The notes under the pieces were generated by a model. That model had not been told where the DNA came from, did not search any database, and saw nothing but the letters and a program-made list of their open reading frames with translations. The position numbers were made by a program, and so were the translations under genes. Below, piece by piece: positions 14,753-23,874 of a stretch of DNA of 47,604 nucleotides (the first letter of the stretch is position 1; each line of letters opens with the position of its first letter). The stretch comes from an uncultured Verrucomicrobia subdivision 3 bacterium (GTDB lineage: Bacteria; Verrucomicrobiota; Verrucomicrobiia; Limisphaerales; UBA11358), in the NCBI GenBank assembly GCA_903884535.1, contig CAISEZ010000032.1:1-47604 (forward strand), read 5' to 3'.

Positions 14753-17428
14753 ATGCCCGGATTCTGGCGCAACTGTCGCATCGCGTTCCGCTGGCTTCGC
14801 TATGCGGCGTGGGCCGTCGTGCTGACGGCGCTGCTGGCGTTCGCGTGGTTCAATCTGATCGGCCTGCCGGGTTTTCTAAAAACGCGCCTGGTCGCCACGC
14901 TCCAGGCACACGGCGTGCAATTGGAATTTTCCCGGATGCGCCTGCGCCTCGTCCACGGTTTCGTCGCGGAAAATGTGCGGCTGGGAAAAATAAAAACCAC
15001 CGGCCAGCCGGTGCTCACGGCCGGGGAAGTGCAGTTGCGGCTGGATTATCCCGCGCTGCTGCGCCGGCAGTTGCAGCTCGACGGCCTGGTGTTGCGCGAC
15101 GGAAAATTCACGCTGCCGCTGTCGCCGACCAATTCCCTCGCGTTATTCAATCTCCAAACCGAACTGCGGTTCGGGACGAATGACACCTGGTCGCTGGATC
15201 ATTTTCACGCGGATTTTGCCGGCGTGAACATAATGCTCGCCGGGGAAATCGAACACGCACCGGAAATGCAGGATTGGAAAATTTTCACCGGCGCAAAAAC
15301 CGGCGGGCCGAGCACCGCGCAACCGCTGCTGCAACAAATTGCCGACACGCTCGCCCAAATTCATTTCGTCCGCGCACCGCAGTTGAATGTGACCGTGAAC
15401 GGCGATGCGCGGGATTTTCATTCGTTCGTCGTGCGGCTCAATGCAAATGCGCCCGGCGTGCGGACGCCGTGGTTCACGGCGGGCAATCTGCAACTCGGCG
15501 CAAATCTGACCGCGCCCGCCGACGCGCCGACGAACACCGATCCGGCGCTGGCATGGTGGGCCGGCTTGCAACCGTTCCGGCTGGCGTGGATTGCGCGGGG
15601 GAATAATTTGACGGCGGCGAACGTGAGTGCCGACGCGGTGGAAATCAGCGGTGGTTGGCGCGCGCCGGAACTGGCGGTGACGAAATGCTCCGCGCGGCTC
15701 GGCGGCGGCAATTTGGATTTTGGCGCAGCGCTGGACGTGGCGACGCGCGAACTGGTGTTCACCAACGAGACTGGTTTTGATCCGCACGCGCTCGCGCCGC
15801 TGCTGCCAAAAATTGCGCGGGACTGGCTGGCGGAAATTTCCTGGAAGCAGCCGCCGGTGATGCGCGTCAGCGGTTCGTTTCAATTGCCCGACTGGACGAA
15901 CCGTGCGCCGGACTGGCGGGCTGCGCTGCAAAACACGGCGAACGGGCGGGGCGAATTGGCGTTCACCAACGCGGTCGTGCGCGGCGCGCGGGTGGATTTG
16001 CTGCGGACGCATTTTGCCTACGCAAACCAGATTTTTAGCGTGACGGATTTTTCAGTGGCGCAGGGCCGCACCTCTCTGAAATTGTCCGGCGAACAAAGCG
16101 TTGCGACGGAAAATTTTAATTTTGCGGTGCGCGGCATGCTGGCCGCCGCAAGCGTGGAAACTTTTTTGCCCAATGATCAGGCCCGGCACGGTTTTGGCCT
16201 GATGCACTTCACCGAGCCGCTGGCGCTGGACTTGAACGTGACCGGAAACCTGCGCGACTTTAACCGGTTCTCCGCGACGGGGCAGGTGGCGCTGACCAAT
16301 TTCGCGATCCGCGCGGTGACGGTGGACAGCGTCGTCACCAAGGTGAGCTATACGAATCTGCTGGTGAATTTTTTGCAGCCGCACATTTTGCGCGACGGCG
16401 GAAAACAGGTGGGGACGGCGGACAATGTGGCGCTGAACCTGGCCAAACTGAATTTGTATATCACCAACGGTTTCAGCACGCTGGCGTTGTCGGCGGTGGG
16501 CCATGCCATCGGGCCGAAAACCGCGCGGGACATGGATCCGTATCAATTTCCAACCCTGCCCTCCGCCCGCGTGAACGGCTGCATTCCCATTCATAGCGTG
16601 CATGACGACTTGGTGCTGGACGACGCGGATTTGCGGGTGGATATCCTCGGCACCGTGCCCTTCCGCTGGCATTTGTTTGAGACGCCGAGCATCACCGGCT
16701 CGGTTCACTGGCTGGCCAATTACTTGACCGTGACCAACGTGGTGGCGGACGCCTACGGCGGCACGGCGCAGGGCTGGGGCCGTTTCAATCTGCTCACACC
16801 CGGACCGGGGACGGACCTGAGTTTTTTTGTGCGCGGCACCAATGTGGATTTTCACGCGATGGGCCAGGCGCTGTGGTCGCCGACGAACACGCTGGAAGGC
16901 GCGCTGTCCGGCTGGGTGGAGGTGACGCACGCAAACTCGGACGACTGGCGGTCGTGGAACGGTTTTGGCGCGGCGCGGCTGCACGACGGATTGCTCTGGG
17001 ATATTCCGGTGGTCGGCCTGGCGTCGCCGGTGTTGAACACGTTCTGGCCGGGTTTGGGCAACAGTCGCGCGACCGAGGCCACGGCGAAATGCACCATGAC
17101 CAACGGCGTCATTTACACCGACTCGCTGGAAATTCGTTCGCTGATGATGCGGCTGGAATATGTCGGCACGGTGGACTTGCAGGAAAATGTGAACGCCAAG
17201 GTGACGGCGCAACTGCTGCGCAACACCTGGGGCGTCGGGCCGCTGATGAGTGCAGTGCTGTGGCCGGTGAGCAAAATTTTTGAATGCCAGGTGACCGGCA
17301 CGCTCGGCGATCCCAAGGCCAAACCGATGCTGTTGATTCCGCGGCTGCTCATCGCGCCGCTGCATCCGATCCGCGCGGTGGAGGAAATGTTCACCGCGCC
17401 AGCCACGAACAGCCCGGCCGGGAAATAA
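14753..17428 (+). CDS. AsmA-like / DUF3971-like large envelope protein
   Basis: An 891-aa protein with one N-terminal membrane helix (about 17-37) followed by a long beta-rich periplasmic region. The N-terminal part (LKTRLVATLQAHGVQLEFSRMRLRLVHGFVAENVRLG) matches the start of AsmA-superfamily proteins, whose long grooved beta structures move or organise lipids between membranes. The C-terminal part contains LSGWVEVTHANSDDWRSWNGFGAARLHDGLLWDIPVVGLASPVLN-like and GDPKAKPMLLIP segments typical of AsmA C-terminal regions. It starts one base after the DUF4340 stop and ends directly against the convergent secretin gene, with no spacer. Its place as last gene of the Gld-like operon suggests a joint envelope function. 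Confidence 0.75.
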   Translation: MPGFWRNCRIAFRWLRYAAWAVVLTALLAFAWFNLIGLPGFLKTRLVATLQAHGVQLEFSRMRLRLVHGFVAENVRLGKIKTTGQPVLTAGEVQLRLDYPALLRRQLQLDGLVLRDGKFTLPLSPTNSLALFNLQTELRFGTNDTWSLDHFHADFAGVNIMLAGEIEHAPEMQDWKIFTGAKTGGPSTAQPLLQQIADTLAQIHFVRAPQLNVTVNGDARDFHSFVVRLNANAPGVRTPWFTAGNLQLGANLTAPADAPTNTDPALAWWAGLQPFRLAWIARGNNLTAANVSADAVEISGGWRAPELAVTKCSARLGGGNLDFGAALDVATRELVFTNETGFDPHALAPLLPKIARDWLAEISWKQPPVMRVSGSFQLPDWTNRAPDWRAALQNTANGRGELAFTNAVVRGARVDLLRTHFAYANQIFSVTDFSVAQGRTSLKLSGEQSVATENFNFAVRGMLAAASVETFLPNDQARHGFGLMHFTEPLALDLNVTGNLRDFNRFSATGQVALTNFAIRAVTVDSVVTKVSYTNLLVNFLQPHILRDGGKQVGTADNVALNLAKLNLYITNGFSTLALSAVGHAIGPKTARDMDPYQFPTLPSARVNGCIPIHSVHDDLVLDDADLRVDILGTVPFRWHLFETPSITGSVHWLANYLTVTNVVADAYGGTAQGWGRFNLLTPGPGTDLSFFVRGTNVDFHAMGQALWSPTNTLEGALSGWVEVTHANSDDWRSWNGFGAARLHDGLLWDIPVVGLASPVLNTFWPGLGNSRATEATAKCTMTNGVIYTDSLEIRSLMMRLEYVGTVDLQENVNAKVTAQLLRNTWGVGPLMSAVLWPVSKIFECQVTGTLGDPKAKPMLLIPRLLIAPLHPIRAVEEMFTAPATNSPAGK

Positions 17429-19894
17429 TTACTGGGCGGCGGGCGCGGGAGAATTGAGTTCTTGCATCTTCTGCTCCATCGCGGCGCGGGATTTGGCTTG
17501 CGCGTCGGCGGCATTCAGCGGCGCGTCGATTGCCGTCGGGGCATTGGTGTCAACCGCGTCCGGCGCCGGATTGAAGAAGCCGTCGTATTGCTTCGTGCTC
17601 TTGAATTTCTTCTGTTCGCGTTTGCGCTGCGCATCAATCAGCTTGCGTTCCTCGGAGGAGTCTTCGGCGGCGGCAGCGGAAACGCCCGGCAGCCGCTGCT
17701 CTTCCTTGATGGTATTCTTCGCAGCCAGTTCCGGCGTCTGCAAAACCGTGGGCCGCATCAGCACGATCAACTCTTCCCGGCCTTTTTTGTCGCTGCGCGA
17801 GGTGAACAGATTGCCGAGAATGGGAATGTCCATCAAGAAGGGCACGCCCGACCGGCTGGTGGATTTATTGGACTTGATGAAACCACCGAGCATGACGGTG
17901 TCGCGGTCGCGCACAGCAATTTCAGCATTCAATGTGCGTTTGATAGTGTTGGGCACATCGCCAATGCCGGTGATGGTGGTGAATCCATTGAGATCATCAA
18001 TCTCCTGGCTGATGTCCATGACGACCAGACCGTCGGGATTGATGAACGGCGTCACGTCCAATTCCACACCGACCGACAACTGCGAATACGACGAGCTGTT
18101 GCCGTAAGCCCCGCCGTAAGTATTGCCGGTGACGTAAGGCACGGTGTCGCCGACGAAGAACTGCGCCGCCTTGGCCTGCGAAGTCTGAATGCGCGGCCGT
18201 TGGATGACGCTGGCGTGGGCGTCGGCTTGCGCCGCGGACAGCGCGATGTCCCACGTCGAGCCGATGTTGCCAAAATAGCTGGCCCCGCTGCCCAGATTGT
18301 TGCCGAAGATGGAATTGGTGCCACCGGAAGAGGTGATCGTCCGGGTGACGCCGGCAAATTGCGAGGTAATGTTGGTGCCGGTTCCGGATGTAATAAAATT
18401 GGTCGTCAAGGTGGAGATGAAATGCATGAACGGATTGCCATTGTTCATGCCGCCGCCGCCGAGCACGGTGCCGCCGGGACTTAAAGCCGAAGGATTTTGC
18501 GCCGCCGAAACACCGAAGTTGAACGTGTCCGGCCCCAGCGAATAATCAATAATGACGGCCTCAACCAGCACCTGCGCCAGCGGCACGTCCAGCTTGGCGA
18601 TGATGCCTTTGATCACTTCCAAATCCGCTCGCGTGGCGTAAATCAGCAGCGAACTGCTGCTCTCGTTCGGAATGATTTTCGTCTGGCCGAACAGTTGAAT
18701 CTGATCCTGGCCACTGCCGCCGCCCGCGCCGCGCGGATTAGCCGCCTGATTGACGATATTGTTCAACCGTTGTGCAAAAGTCGTGCCGCCGGTTGGCGTG
18801 CCGTTGGGCGTCGCCGCACCACCGCCGCCGCTCAAGCCGGTGCGGTTGCCGCCAAAGGCACCGCCCGAGGTTCCACCACCCATGCCGCCACCCATGCCAC
18901 CGCCGCCCATCGAGCCCATGCTGCTCATGCCGCCGCCGCTGCGATTGCCTAAACCGCTGATGGGCGTGCTGGTGCTGCTGCCGCCGATGCTCACGGTCGT
19001 GCCGCCGCCGCCGCCGCCCAGGCTGTTCAACGCCGAGGCGATTTCATCCACCTTCGCATACCGGATCGGAATCACTTCGGAAATGTATTCCGCCGGCACG
19101 CTCACGTCCACCTGCGCGATCATTTCCAACATGCGCTTCACGTTTTCCGCGTAGTCGCGGATGACGAGGATGCCATTGTCATCAATCGCAAAAATGGAGT
19201 TCTGCAATTTGGAGAACGGCGCGATGAGCGGCATCATCACGGTCGGCTTCACATATTTCAACTGCGTGATGTGCGTGACGTAGGAACCCATGTTCGGCAG
19301 GTTCGTCGCGCCGGAACGGTCAATCTCGGCACCGGCGGAATTCGCCTGGTCGGACGGCAGCACCTTCACAAACTTGTCGCCGATGTTCACCACGGAAATG
19401 CCGTTGAGCGCCAGCACCGCTTGCAGCGCCTGGATCACCTCGCTCTTGGTCAACGGCGTTTCGGTCTTCAAAATGATTTTTGCGTCCGGCAACTGGCCGC
19501 GAATCAGCGTCCGGCCGACATATTTCGCATAAATTTCCAGCACCGCGTTCAGGTCCACGCCTTGAAAATTAATGGTGCCCGGCGGCACCGTCGGTTCCGG
19601 CTGGGCTGCCGCCAAATCGGTTCCGGCCGGGGTTGCTGCCGCCGGGGCCGCCGCCGGTGGGGTCGCGTTAGCCGCATTGGCTGGCGCAAAACCCGGTCCG
19701 CCCGGCATGCCGGGCAAGGCCTGCGCCGCCGGCGTGGACGGTGCCGTGTAACGCGGCTGGGTGTAGGCTCCATTGGTGCCGAGCTGGCGCATCTGCCGTG
19801 TCCGCAACGGTGCTGGCGCGGCGGGGGGCGGCGTTTGCGCGCGCAGTTCGCCGACGGTGAAAATGGCTAGGAGGACGAGCGGGATCGTTTTCAT
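17429..19894 (-). CDS. gspD: Type II secretion/type IV pilus secretin GspD
   Basis: An 821-aa outer-membrane secretin. It has a Sec signal peptide (MKTIPLVLLAIFTVGELRAQ) and an Ala/Pro-rich linker to about residue 100. An N0 domain follows (INFQGVDLNAVLEIYAKYVGRTLI), then N1 (THITQLKYVKPTVMMPLI) and N2 (EVIPIRYAKVDEIASALNSL). A very long Gly/Met/Ser-rich loop sits at about 293-370, then the N3-like and secretin domains, the latter with VPFLMDIPILGNLF near the end of the pore. The C-terminal tail is Lys/Asp/Ala-rich. The start overlaps the stop of the upstream gspM-like gene. The Gly/Met-rich loop is unusually long compared with proteobacterial GspD. Confidence 0.93.
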   Translation of the reverse strand: MKTIPLVLLAIFTVGELRAQTPPPAAPAPLRTRQMRQLGTNGAYTQPRYTAPSTPAAQALPGMPGGPGFAPANAANATPPAAAPAAATPAGTDLAAAQPEPTVPPGTINFQGVDLNAVLEIYAKYVGRTLIRGQLPDAKIILKTETPLTKSEVIQALQAVLALNGISVVNIGDKFVKVLPSDQANSAGAEIDRSGATNLPNMGSYVTHITQLKYVKPTVMMPLIAPFSKLQNSIFAIDDNGILVIRDYAENVKRMLEMIAQVDVSVPAEYISEVIPIRYAKVDEIASALNSLGGGGGGTTVSIGGSSTSTPISGLGNRSGGGMSSMGSMGGGGMGGGMGGGTSGGAFGGNRTGLSGGGGAATPNGTPTGGTTFAQRLNNIVNQAANPRGAGGGSGQDQIQLFGQTKIIPNESSSSLLIYATRADLEVIKGIIAKLDVPLAQVLVEAVIIDYSLGPDTFNFGVSAAQNPSALSPGGTVLGGGGMNNGNPFMHFISTLTTNFITSGTGTNITSQFAGVTRTITSSGGTNSIFGNNLGSGASYFGNIGSTWDIALSAAQADAHASVIQRPRIQTSQAKAAQFFVGDTVPYVTGNTYGGAYGNSSSYSQLSVGVELDVTPFINPDGLVVMDISQEIDDLNGFTTITGIGDVPNTIKRTLNAEIAVRDRDTVMLGGFIKSNKSTSRSGVPFLMDIPILGNLFTSRSDKKGREELIVLMRPTVLQTPELAAKNTIKEEQRLPGVSAAAAEDSSEERKLIDAQRKREQKKFKSTKQYDGFFNPAPDAVDTNAPTAIDAPLNAADAQAKSRAAMEQKMQELNSPAPAAQ

Positions 19895-20472
19895 TTGGCC
19901 TTTGCGGTTGGAGGATTCGCGGCTTTCGCGGACACGGGATTTTTCTGGTAACTCGCCACAAGCTTGATGTTGGCGGAAAGTTTCTGGCGCGGCCCATCCG
20001 GCTGCAGTTCCAGATCGCGCACCCGGATCATCGAGGCGCCGGAGCCAAGCTTATAGAGGAAATTCACGAGCTGCTCCTCCGTGGCGAGCACCATGATGTT
20101 CTGCACCTGCTCGACAAAAAACGCGTCGTTCGTGTGCGTGATCTGCCGCGACGTGTTCTGGAGTTGCACGCCGCTGGCGAGCGACTGCGACTGGATGGTG
20201 CGGGTAAAATTGATCGCCTGGTCTTCCGCCGCCACCGATTCGCCCTGGCTGGCAAATTTTTTCACCTGTGCGTCCAGCGCCGGCGTCTGTGCCACGGCCG
20301 TCTGGTAAAGTTTCAGTTTGCGGTTCGCGTCGGCCAGCCGGCCGTTCAACTGACTCCAGTCGGAACTATGCGGCCAGACGAACACTGCGTTCAGCACCAG
20401 GAACACCACGACGGCCACGGCCACCACGAGGCGGCGTTCCAGCGGACGCAGTTGGGCAAAATATTTTTTCAT
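19891..20472 (-). CDS. GspM/PilO-like inner-membrane assembly protein
   Basis: A 193-aa bitopic membrane protein: a short cytoplasmic start (MKKYFAQLRPLERR), one membrane helix (about 15-33), a coiled coil (about 35-75) and a small periplasmic domain. This is the GspM/PilO layout. The Met at 20472 was chosen; the upstream extension reads back into the neighbouring gene without a motif. It overlaps the GspL-like gene upstream by 4 bases and the secretin gene downstream by 4 bases. It is expected to link the GspL-like protein to the rest of the machine. Confidence 0.75.
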   Translation of the reverse strand: MKKYFAQLRPLERRLVVAVAVVVFLVLNAVFVWPHSSDWSQLNGRLADANRKLKLYQTAVAQTPALDAQVKKFASQGESVAAEDQAINFTRTIQSQSLASGVQLQNTSRQITHTNDAFFVEQVQNIMVLATEEQLVNFLYKLGSGASMIRVRDLELQPDGPRQKLSANIKLVASYQKNPVSAKAANPPTAKAK

Positions 20473-21890
20473 GGTGCCTCCGCCTCCACATGTTGCAGCG
20501 TCAGCCCGAAATTCCACGTCACCTGGTTGCCATTCTGGCGATAGACCAACTGGTCGCCGCTGTCCGAAACCGGATTGAACATCGGCTGGCCGTTCTGCTT
20601 CGCTTTGCGCACGCCGTCATAAAACTTGTTCGGATCCGAAATCAGGCTGATCTGATCCTGGCTGCAAACCCCGCCGAGGGATAATTTTTTACCGTCGCTG
20701 AAACTGAACCGTTGGAGCGAAATCTCCGGCGGCAGTTGCTGCGCCACCAATTGCCAGCAATCCAGCGCGGCATATTTCAACTGCTGCCGCTCGTTCAAAA
20801 CCTCGCTGCGTGCCTTGAGTTGCAGGGCGTTCGTGTAGCTGCCGCCAAGTGCCGCCACCTGCGTCTCCACGCCACGGGTGCGATAACCCAGCAGCGTGAC
20901 CGCGCAAAAATAAATCACCACGAGGACCGCATATAAAACACCCGCCGCGGCCAAACCGCGCAGCCACAAACGATCAACAAACTGCTGGTGATAGCGCGTC
21001 GTGAATTCGGCTGGTAGCAAATTTGCTGGCGGCACGGTGGTCGCGGCACGGTGCGCCGTCCGCGCGGCCAGTTCCACCGGCGGCAAGGGCGCGCTGACTT
21101 TTACCGGTTCGCCGAGGCCGGTGCGCAAGGCATTTTCCCATTCCGCCGCCGTCACCGGATCGGCGACCAAATGCCATTTGGGTTGCGCGGTCAGCCAGCC
21201 TTCGAGTTCGCCGGCCCAAGCGAGCAAGGACAATTGTGTTTTTAAATCCGCCGCACCGTTGCCTGTCGCCGGCAGCGTGACCAGACTCAAGTTCCGCAGC
21301 GTGCCGCCAAAATACCACGCGACGAGCGCCGTGTTTTGCCCGCTGGCGTGCAGCGGAAAAACCCACGCGCCGTCTTCCGTCGCATCCACCGCGCCGAGCT
21401 GATCGAGCAGCGGAACTTCGAGACGATCCGCAAGAAAATTTTGCGCTTCGAGCTGGCCGAGAAATGTTTCCACCGCCGCGCGCTCGACGAGCACCATCAC
21501 GACCGTGTGCAACGTGACCGCCGTGCCTTCCGCTGGCGCCGCGTTTTTCGGCACGGGCAAAACGTGCATCGTCCAGACGATTTGCGCGACGGGCAGCGGC
21601 GAAATTTTTTCGAGCTGCAATTCCGCCATCGCGACCATTTCTTCCGGGCTGCTGGCCGGCAGTTCGACGATGCGGAGGAAAACATGTTCCGGCGGTAGCC
21701 ACGCGATGTTCAGCTTGGGCTGCCACAGCGTGGTCCAGGATTTTGCGACGAATTTTCCTGGCAGCGTTTCCGCGTGCGGCACGCGCTGCTCGCGGCCCAG
21801 CACAAAACCGCCGCCCTTCGCGTCAAACTGCCAGAGGCGTTTGGCGTCGGGGGCGACGTGCAGGAGGTTGCAGGAGTTCCAGCGGGCCAT
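20469..21890 (-). CDS. GspL-like protein (PilM-PilN-like fusion)
   Basis: A 473-aa protein. The first ~290 residues have the actin-like PilM/GspL cytoplasmic pattern (LNIAWLPPEHVFLRIVELPASSPEEMVAMAELQ near 60-90). A membrane helix follows at about 310-335, and then a PilN-like periplasmic region starting with a coiled coil. It would recruit the GspE ATPase to the membrane. I start it at the Met in MARWNS; the longer frame begins 13 codons upstream with a TTG inside heptamer repeats and is unlikely. It lies between gspE, separated by a 91-base repeat-bearing gap, and the gspM-like gene, which it overlaps. Confidence 0.8.
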   Translation of the reverse strand: MARWNSCNLLHVAPDAKRLWQFDAKGGGFVLGREQRVPHAETLPGKFVAKSWTTLWQPKLNIAWLPPEHVFLRIVELPASSPEEMVAMAELQLEKISPLPVAQIVWTMHVLPVPKNAAPAEGTAVTLHTVVMVLVERAAVETFLGQLEAQNFLADRLEVPLLDQLGAVDATEDGAWVFPLHASGQNTALVAWYFGGTLRNLSLVTLPATGNGAADLKTQLSLLAWAGELEGWLTAQPKWHLVADPVTAAEWENALRTGLGEPVKVSAPLPPVELAARTAHRAATTVPPANLLPAEFTTRYHQQFVDRLWLRGLAAAGVLYAVLVVIYFCAVTLLGYRTRGVETQVAALGGSYTNALQLKARSEVLNERQQLKYAALDCWQLVAQQLPPEISLQRFSFSDGKKLSLGGVCSQDQISLISDPNKFYDGVRKAKQNGQPMFNPVSDSGDQLVYRQNGNQVTWNFGLTLQHVEAEAP

Positions 21891-21901
21891 TAGAAAATTT
21901 T

Positions 21902-21949
21902 GAATGACGAATGACGAATGACGAAACAACCCGAATTCGTCATTCGAAT
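21902..21949. repeat. Heptamer repeat with inverted partner
   Basis: Three perfect tandem copies of GAATGAC are followed within 15 bases by an inverted match (TTCGTCATTCGAA). This lies in the gspE-gspL gap, immediately upstream of the gspL-like start. Its function is unknown. The seven-base period is shared with the repeat at 35793-35872. Confidence 0.65.
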
Positions 21950-21981
21950 TTTTCCATTCGGATTTGTGGAGATGCAGCGTT

Positions 21982-23736
21982 TCATGGGCGGGACATGAAC
22001 TGAGTTTTGTCGTCGCCGCCGGAAAGGGATTCCATGTGTTCCTCCATTTGTGTGACGCGCAAAATTTCCTCGATGGTGGTCGTGCCTTCTTTCACTTTTT
22101 TCCAGCCGTCGGTGCGGAGCGTCCGCATGCCGGCTTCAATCGCGCGCTGCGCGATGGTCGTGGCGGGCGCGCGGTTCATGATCAGCGGGCGCAGCGCCTC
22201 GGTGACGATGAGCAATTCGTAAATACCTTTGCGGCCTTGATAACCTTGCTGGCGGCAATGTTCACAACCGACGCCGTGCCAGATCTTCGCCACGCCGATG
22301 TCCGCTTCGGGAAAACCGATGCGGCGCAAATAATCGTGATCCACTTTCTGCTCGGTCTTGCAGTGCGGACAAATCGTGCGGACGAGACGTTGCGCCTGCA
22401 CGGCTTCAACGGAGGACGCGATCAAAAATGGTTCGATGCCCATGTCCGTCAAACGCGTGAACGCGCTCGGCGCGTCGTTCGTGTGGAGCGTGGAGAAAAC
22501 CAAGTGACCGGTCAGCGACGCGCGAATGGCGATGTCCGCCGTTTCCGAATCGCGGATTTCCCCGACCATCACGACGTTCGGGTCTTGCCGCAAAATATGG
22601 CGCAAACCCATCGCGAACGTCAGCCCGATGTCCGAGCGCACCGCGATTTGATTGATACCCTTGAGTTCATATTCGACCGGTTCCTCAATCGTGATGATGC
22701 GCTTGTGAACCGAATTGATGGCGGAGAGAAACGCGTAGAGCGAAGTGGATTTGCCGGAACCCGTCGGGCCGGTGACGAGAAAAATTCCGTGCGGCTTGAT
22801 GATGATGTCGCGAATCGCATCTTCTTCCAGCTTGGAAAAACCAAGCTTGTCCAAACTCAAAAAGATTTTTCCGCGCGTCAACAAGCGGAGCGAAACGCTT
22901 TCGCCGTAAACCGTCGGCACGGTGGAAACGCGGATGTCGATTTCCTCGCCTTTGATGCGGACATTGATGCGGCCGTCCTGCGGCAGACGCTTTTCGGAAA
23001 TGTTCATCCCGCTCATCACCTTGATGCGCGAAATGAGCGCGGCCTGAAAACGCTTCAACTGCGGCGGTAGCGGAATCTGATGCAGAATGCCGTCAATACG
23101 ATTGCGGATGCGCAACTCGTCTTCCTGTGGCTCAAAATGAATATCCGTCGCGCGGTCCTTGAACGCTTCCCAAATAATCTGGTTTACGAACTTGATGACG
23201 CTGGCTTCTTGGTCGCCTTCGGTAATTTCCTTATCGTAGGCGAGTTCCAGTTCCATCGGTTCGCCTTCGCCCATTTCATCGAGCGTTTCGGCGCCGACGC
23301 CGTAATATTTTTTCAGCGCCTTCTCGATTTCCGTTTTGGGCGCGAGCGCAAACGTCACCGGCATGCGCGCATTGAACTGCACCGCGTTCATCATCGCCGC
23401 ATCGAACGGGTCGCTCGCCGCAACTTGCAAAACACCGTCGTTGACCGCGATGGGCAGGACGAAATATTGAAACGCGATCTTGGTGGAAATTTTATTGCGC
23501 GCCTCGTTGTCCACCGTGAGCTTGGCGACTTCGAGATAGGGCCAGCCGAGCGAGGCGGCGAGGCGCTGGAGAAAAATGTCCTCGGCCACGCCGCGTTCGC
23601 GCGCGATGAACGTGAGCAATGGCTCGCCGGAGCCGGCGTCCGCCGCCGTGCGCCACGTCTTGCGCCAATCCTCGAACTGCGCCGGCGTCGCTTCGGCGAC
23701 GGACGCTACGAGATTTTTGACAGAGCTAAAGGCCAT
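21982..23736 (-). CDS. gspE: Type II secretion/type IV pilus assembly ATPase GspE/PilB
   Basis: A 584-aa hexameric ATPase that powers pseudopilin assembly at the cytoplasmic face. The N-terminal GspE_N (MshEN) domain covers about 40-140. The core carries Walker A GPTGSGKST (about 325-333), the Asp box TIEEPVEYEL, Walker B VVMVGEIRDSETAD and the His box STLHTND. The four-Cys zinc motif (CPHC and CEHC) is near residues 460-495. Length fits the family. The gene is first in a minus-strand cluster with gspL-, gspM- and gspD-like genes. No gspF/pilC inner-membrane platform and no pilT retraction ATPase is in this cluster. Confidence 0.95.
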   Translation of the reverse strand: MAFSSVKNLVASVAEATPAQFEDWRKTWRTAADAGSGEPLLTFIARERGVAEDIFLQRLAASLGWPYLEVAKLTVDNEARNKISTKIAFQYFVLPIAVNDGVLQVAASDPFDAAMMNAVQFNARMPVTFALAPKTEIEKALKKYYGVGAETLDEMGEGEPMELELAYDKEITEGDQEASVIKFVNQIIWEAFKDRATDIHFEPQEDELRIRNRIDGILHQIPLPPQLKRFQAALISRIKVMSGMNISEKRLPQDGRINVRIKGEEIDIRVSTVPTVYGESVSLRLLTRGKIFLSLDKLGFSKLEEDAIRDIIIKPHGIFLVTGPTGSGKSTSLYAFLSAINSVHKRIITIEEPVEYELKGINQIAVRSDIGLTFAMGLRHILRQDPNVVMVGEIRDSETADIAIRASLTGHLVFSTLHTNDAPSAFTRLTDMGIEPFLIASSVEAVQAQRLVRTICPHCKTEQKVDHDYLRRIGFPEADIGVAKIWHGVGCEHCRQQGYQGRKGIYELLIVTEALRPLIMNRAPATTIAQRAIEAGMRTLRTDGWKKVKEGTTTIEEILRVTQMEEHMESLSGGDDKTQFMSRP

Positions 23737-23874
23737 TCTGGTTTAGTTTGAACAAACCGAGCCGCGAAAAGTTGCAGAAAATCGGAAGTTTTACAAACCC
23801 AGATTACGGTGGGCTGAAAGATTTGTTTGCAAACGCCAATTTGCCAAAAGCCCTGATTTCAGTCATGCTAAGGC

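Noticed and set aside
21891-21929. Longer start for the GspL-like protein
   Set aside because: The added 13 residues come from heptamer repeats and begin with a TTG lacking support.
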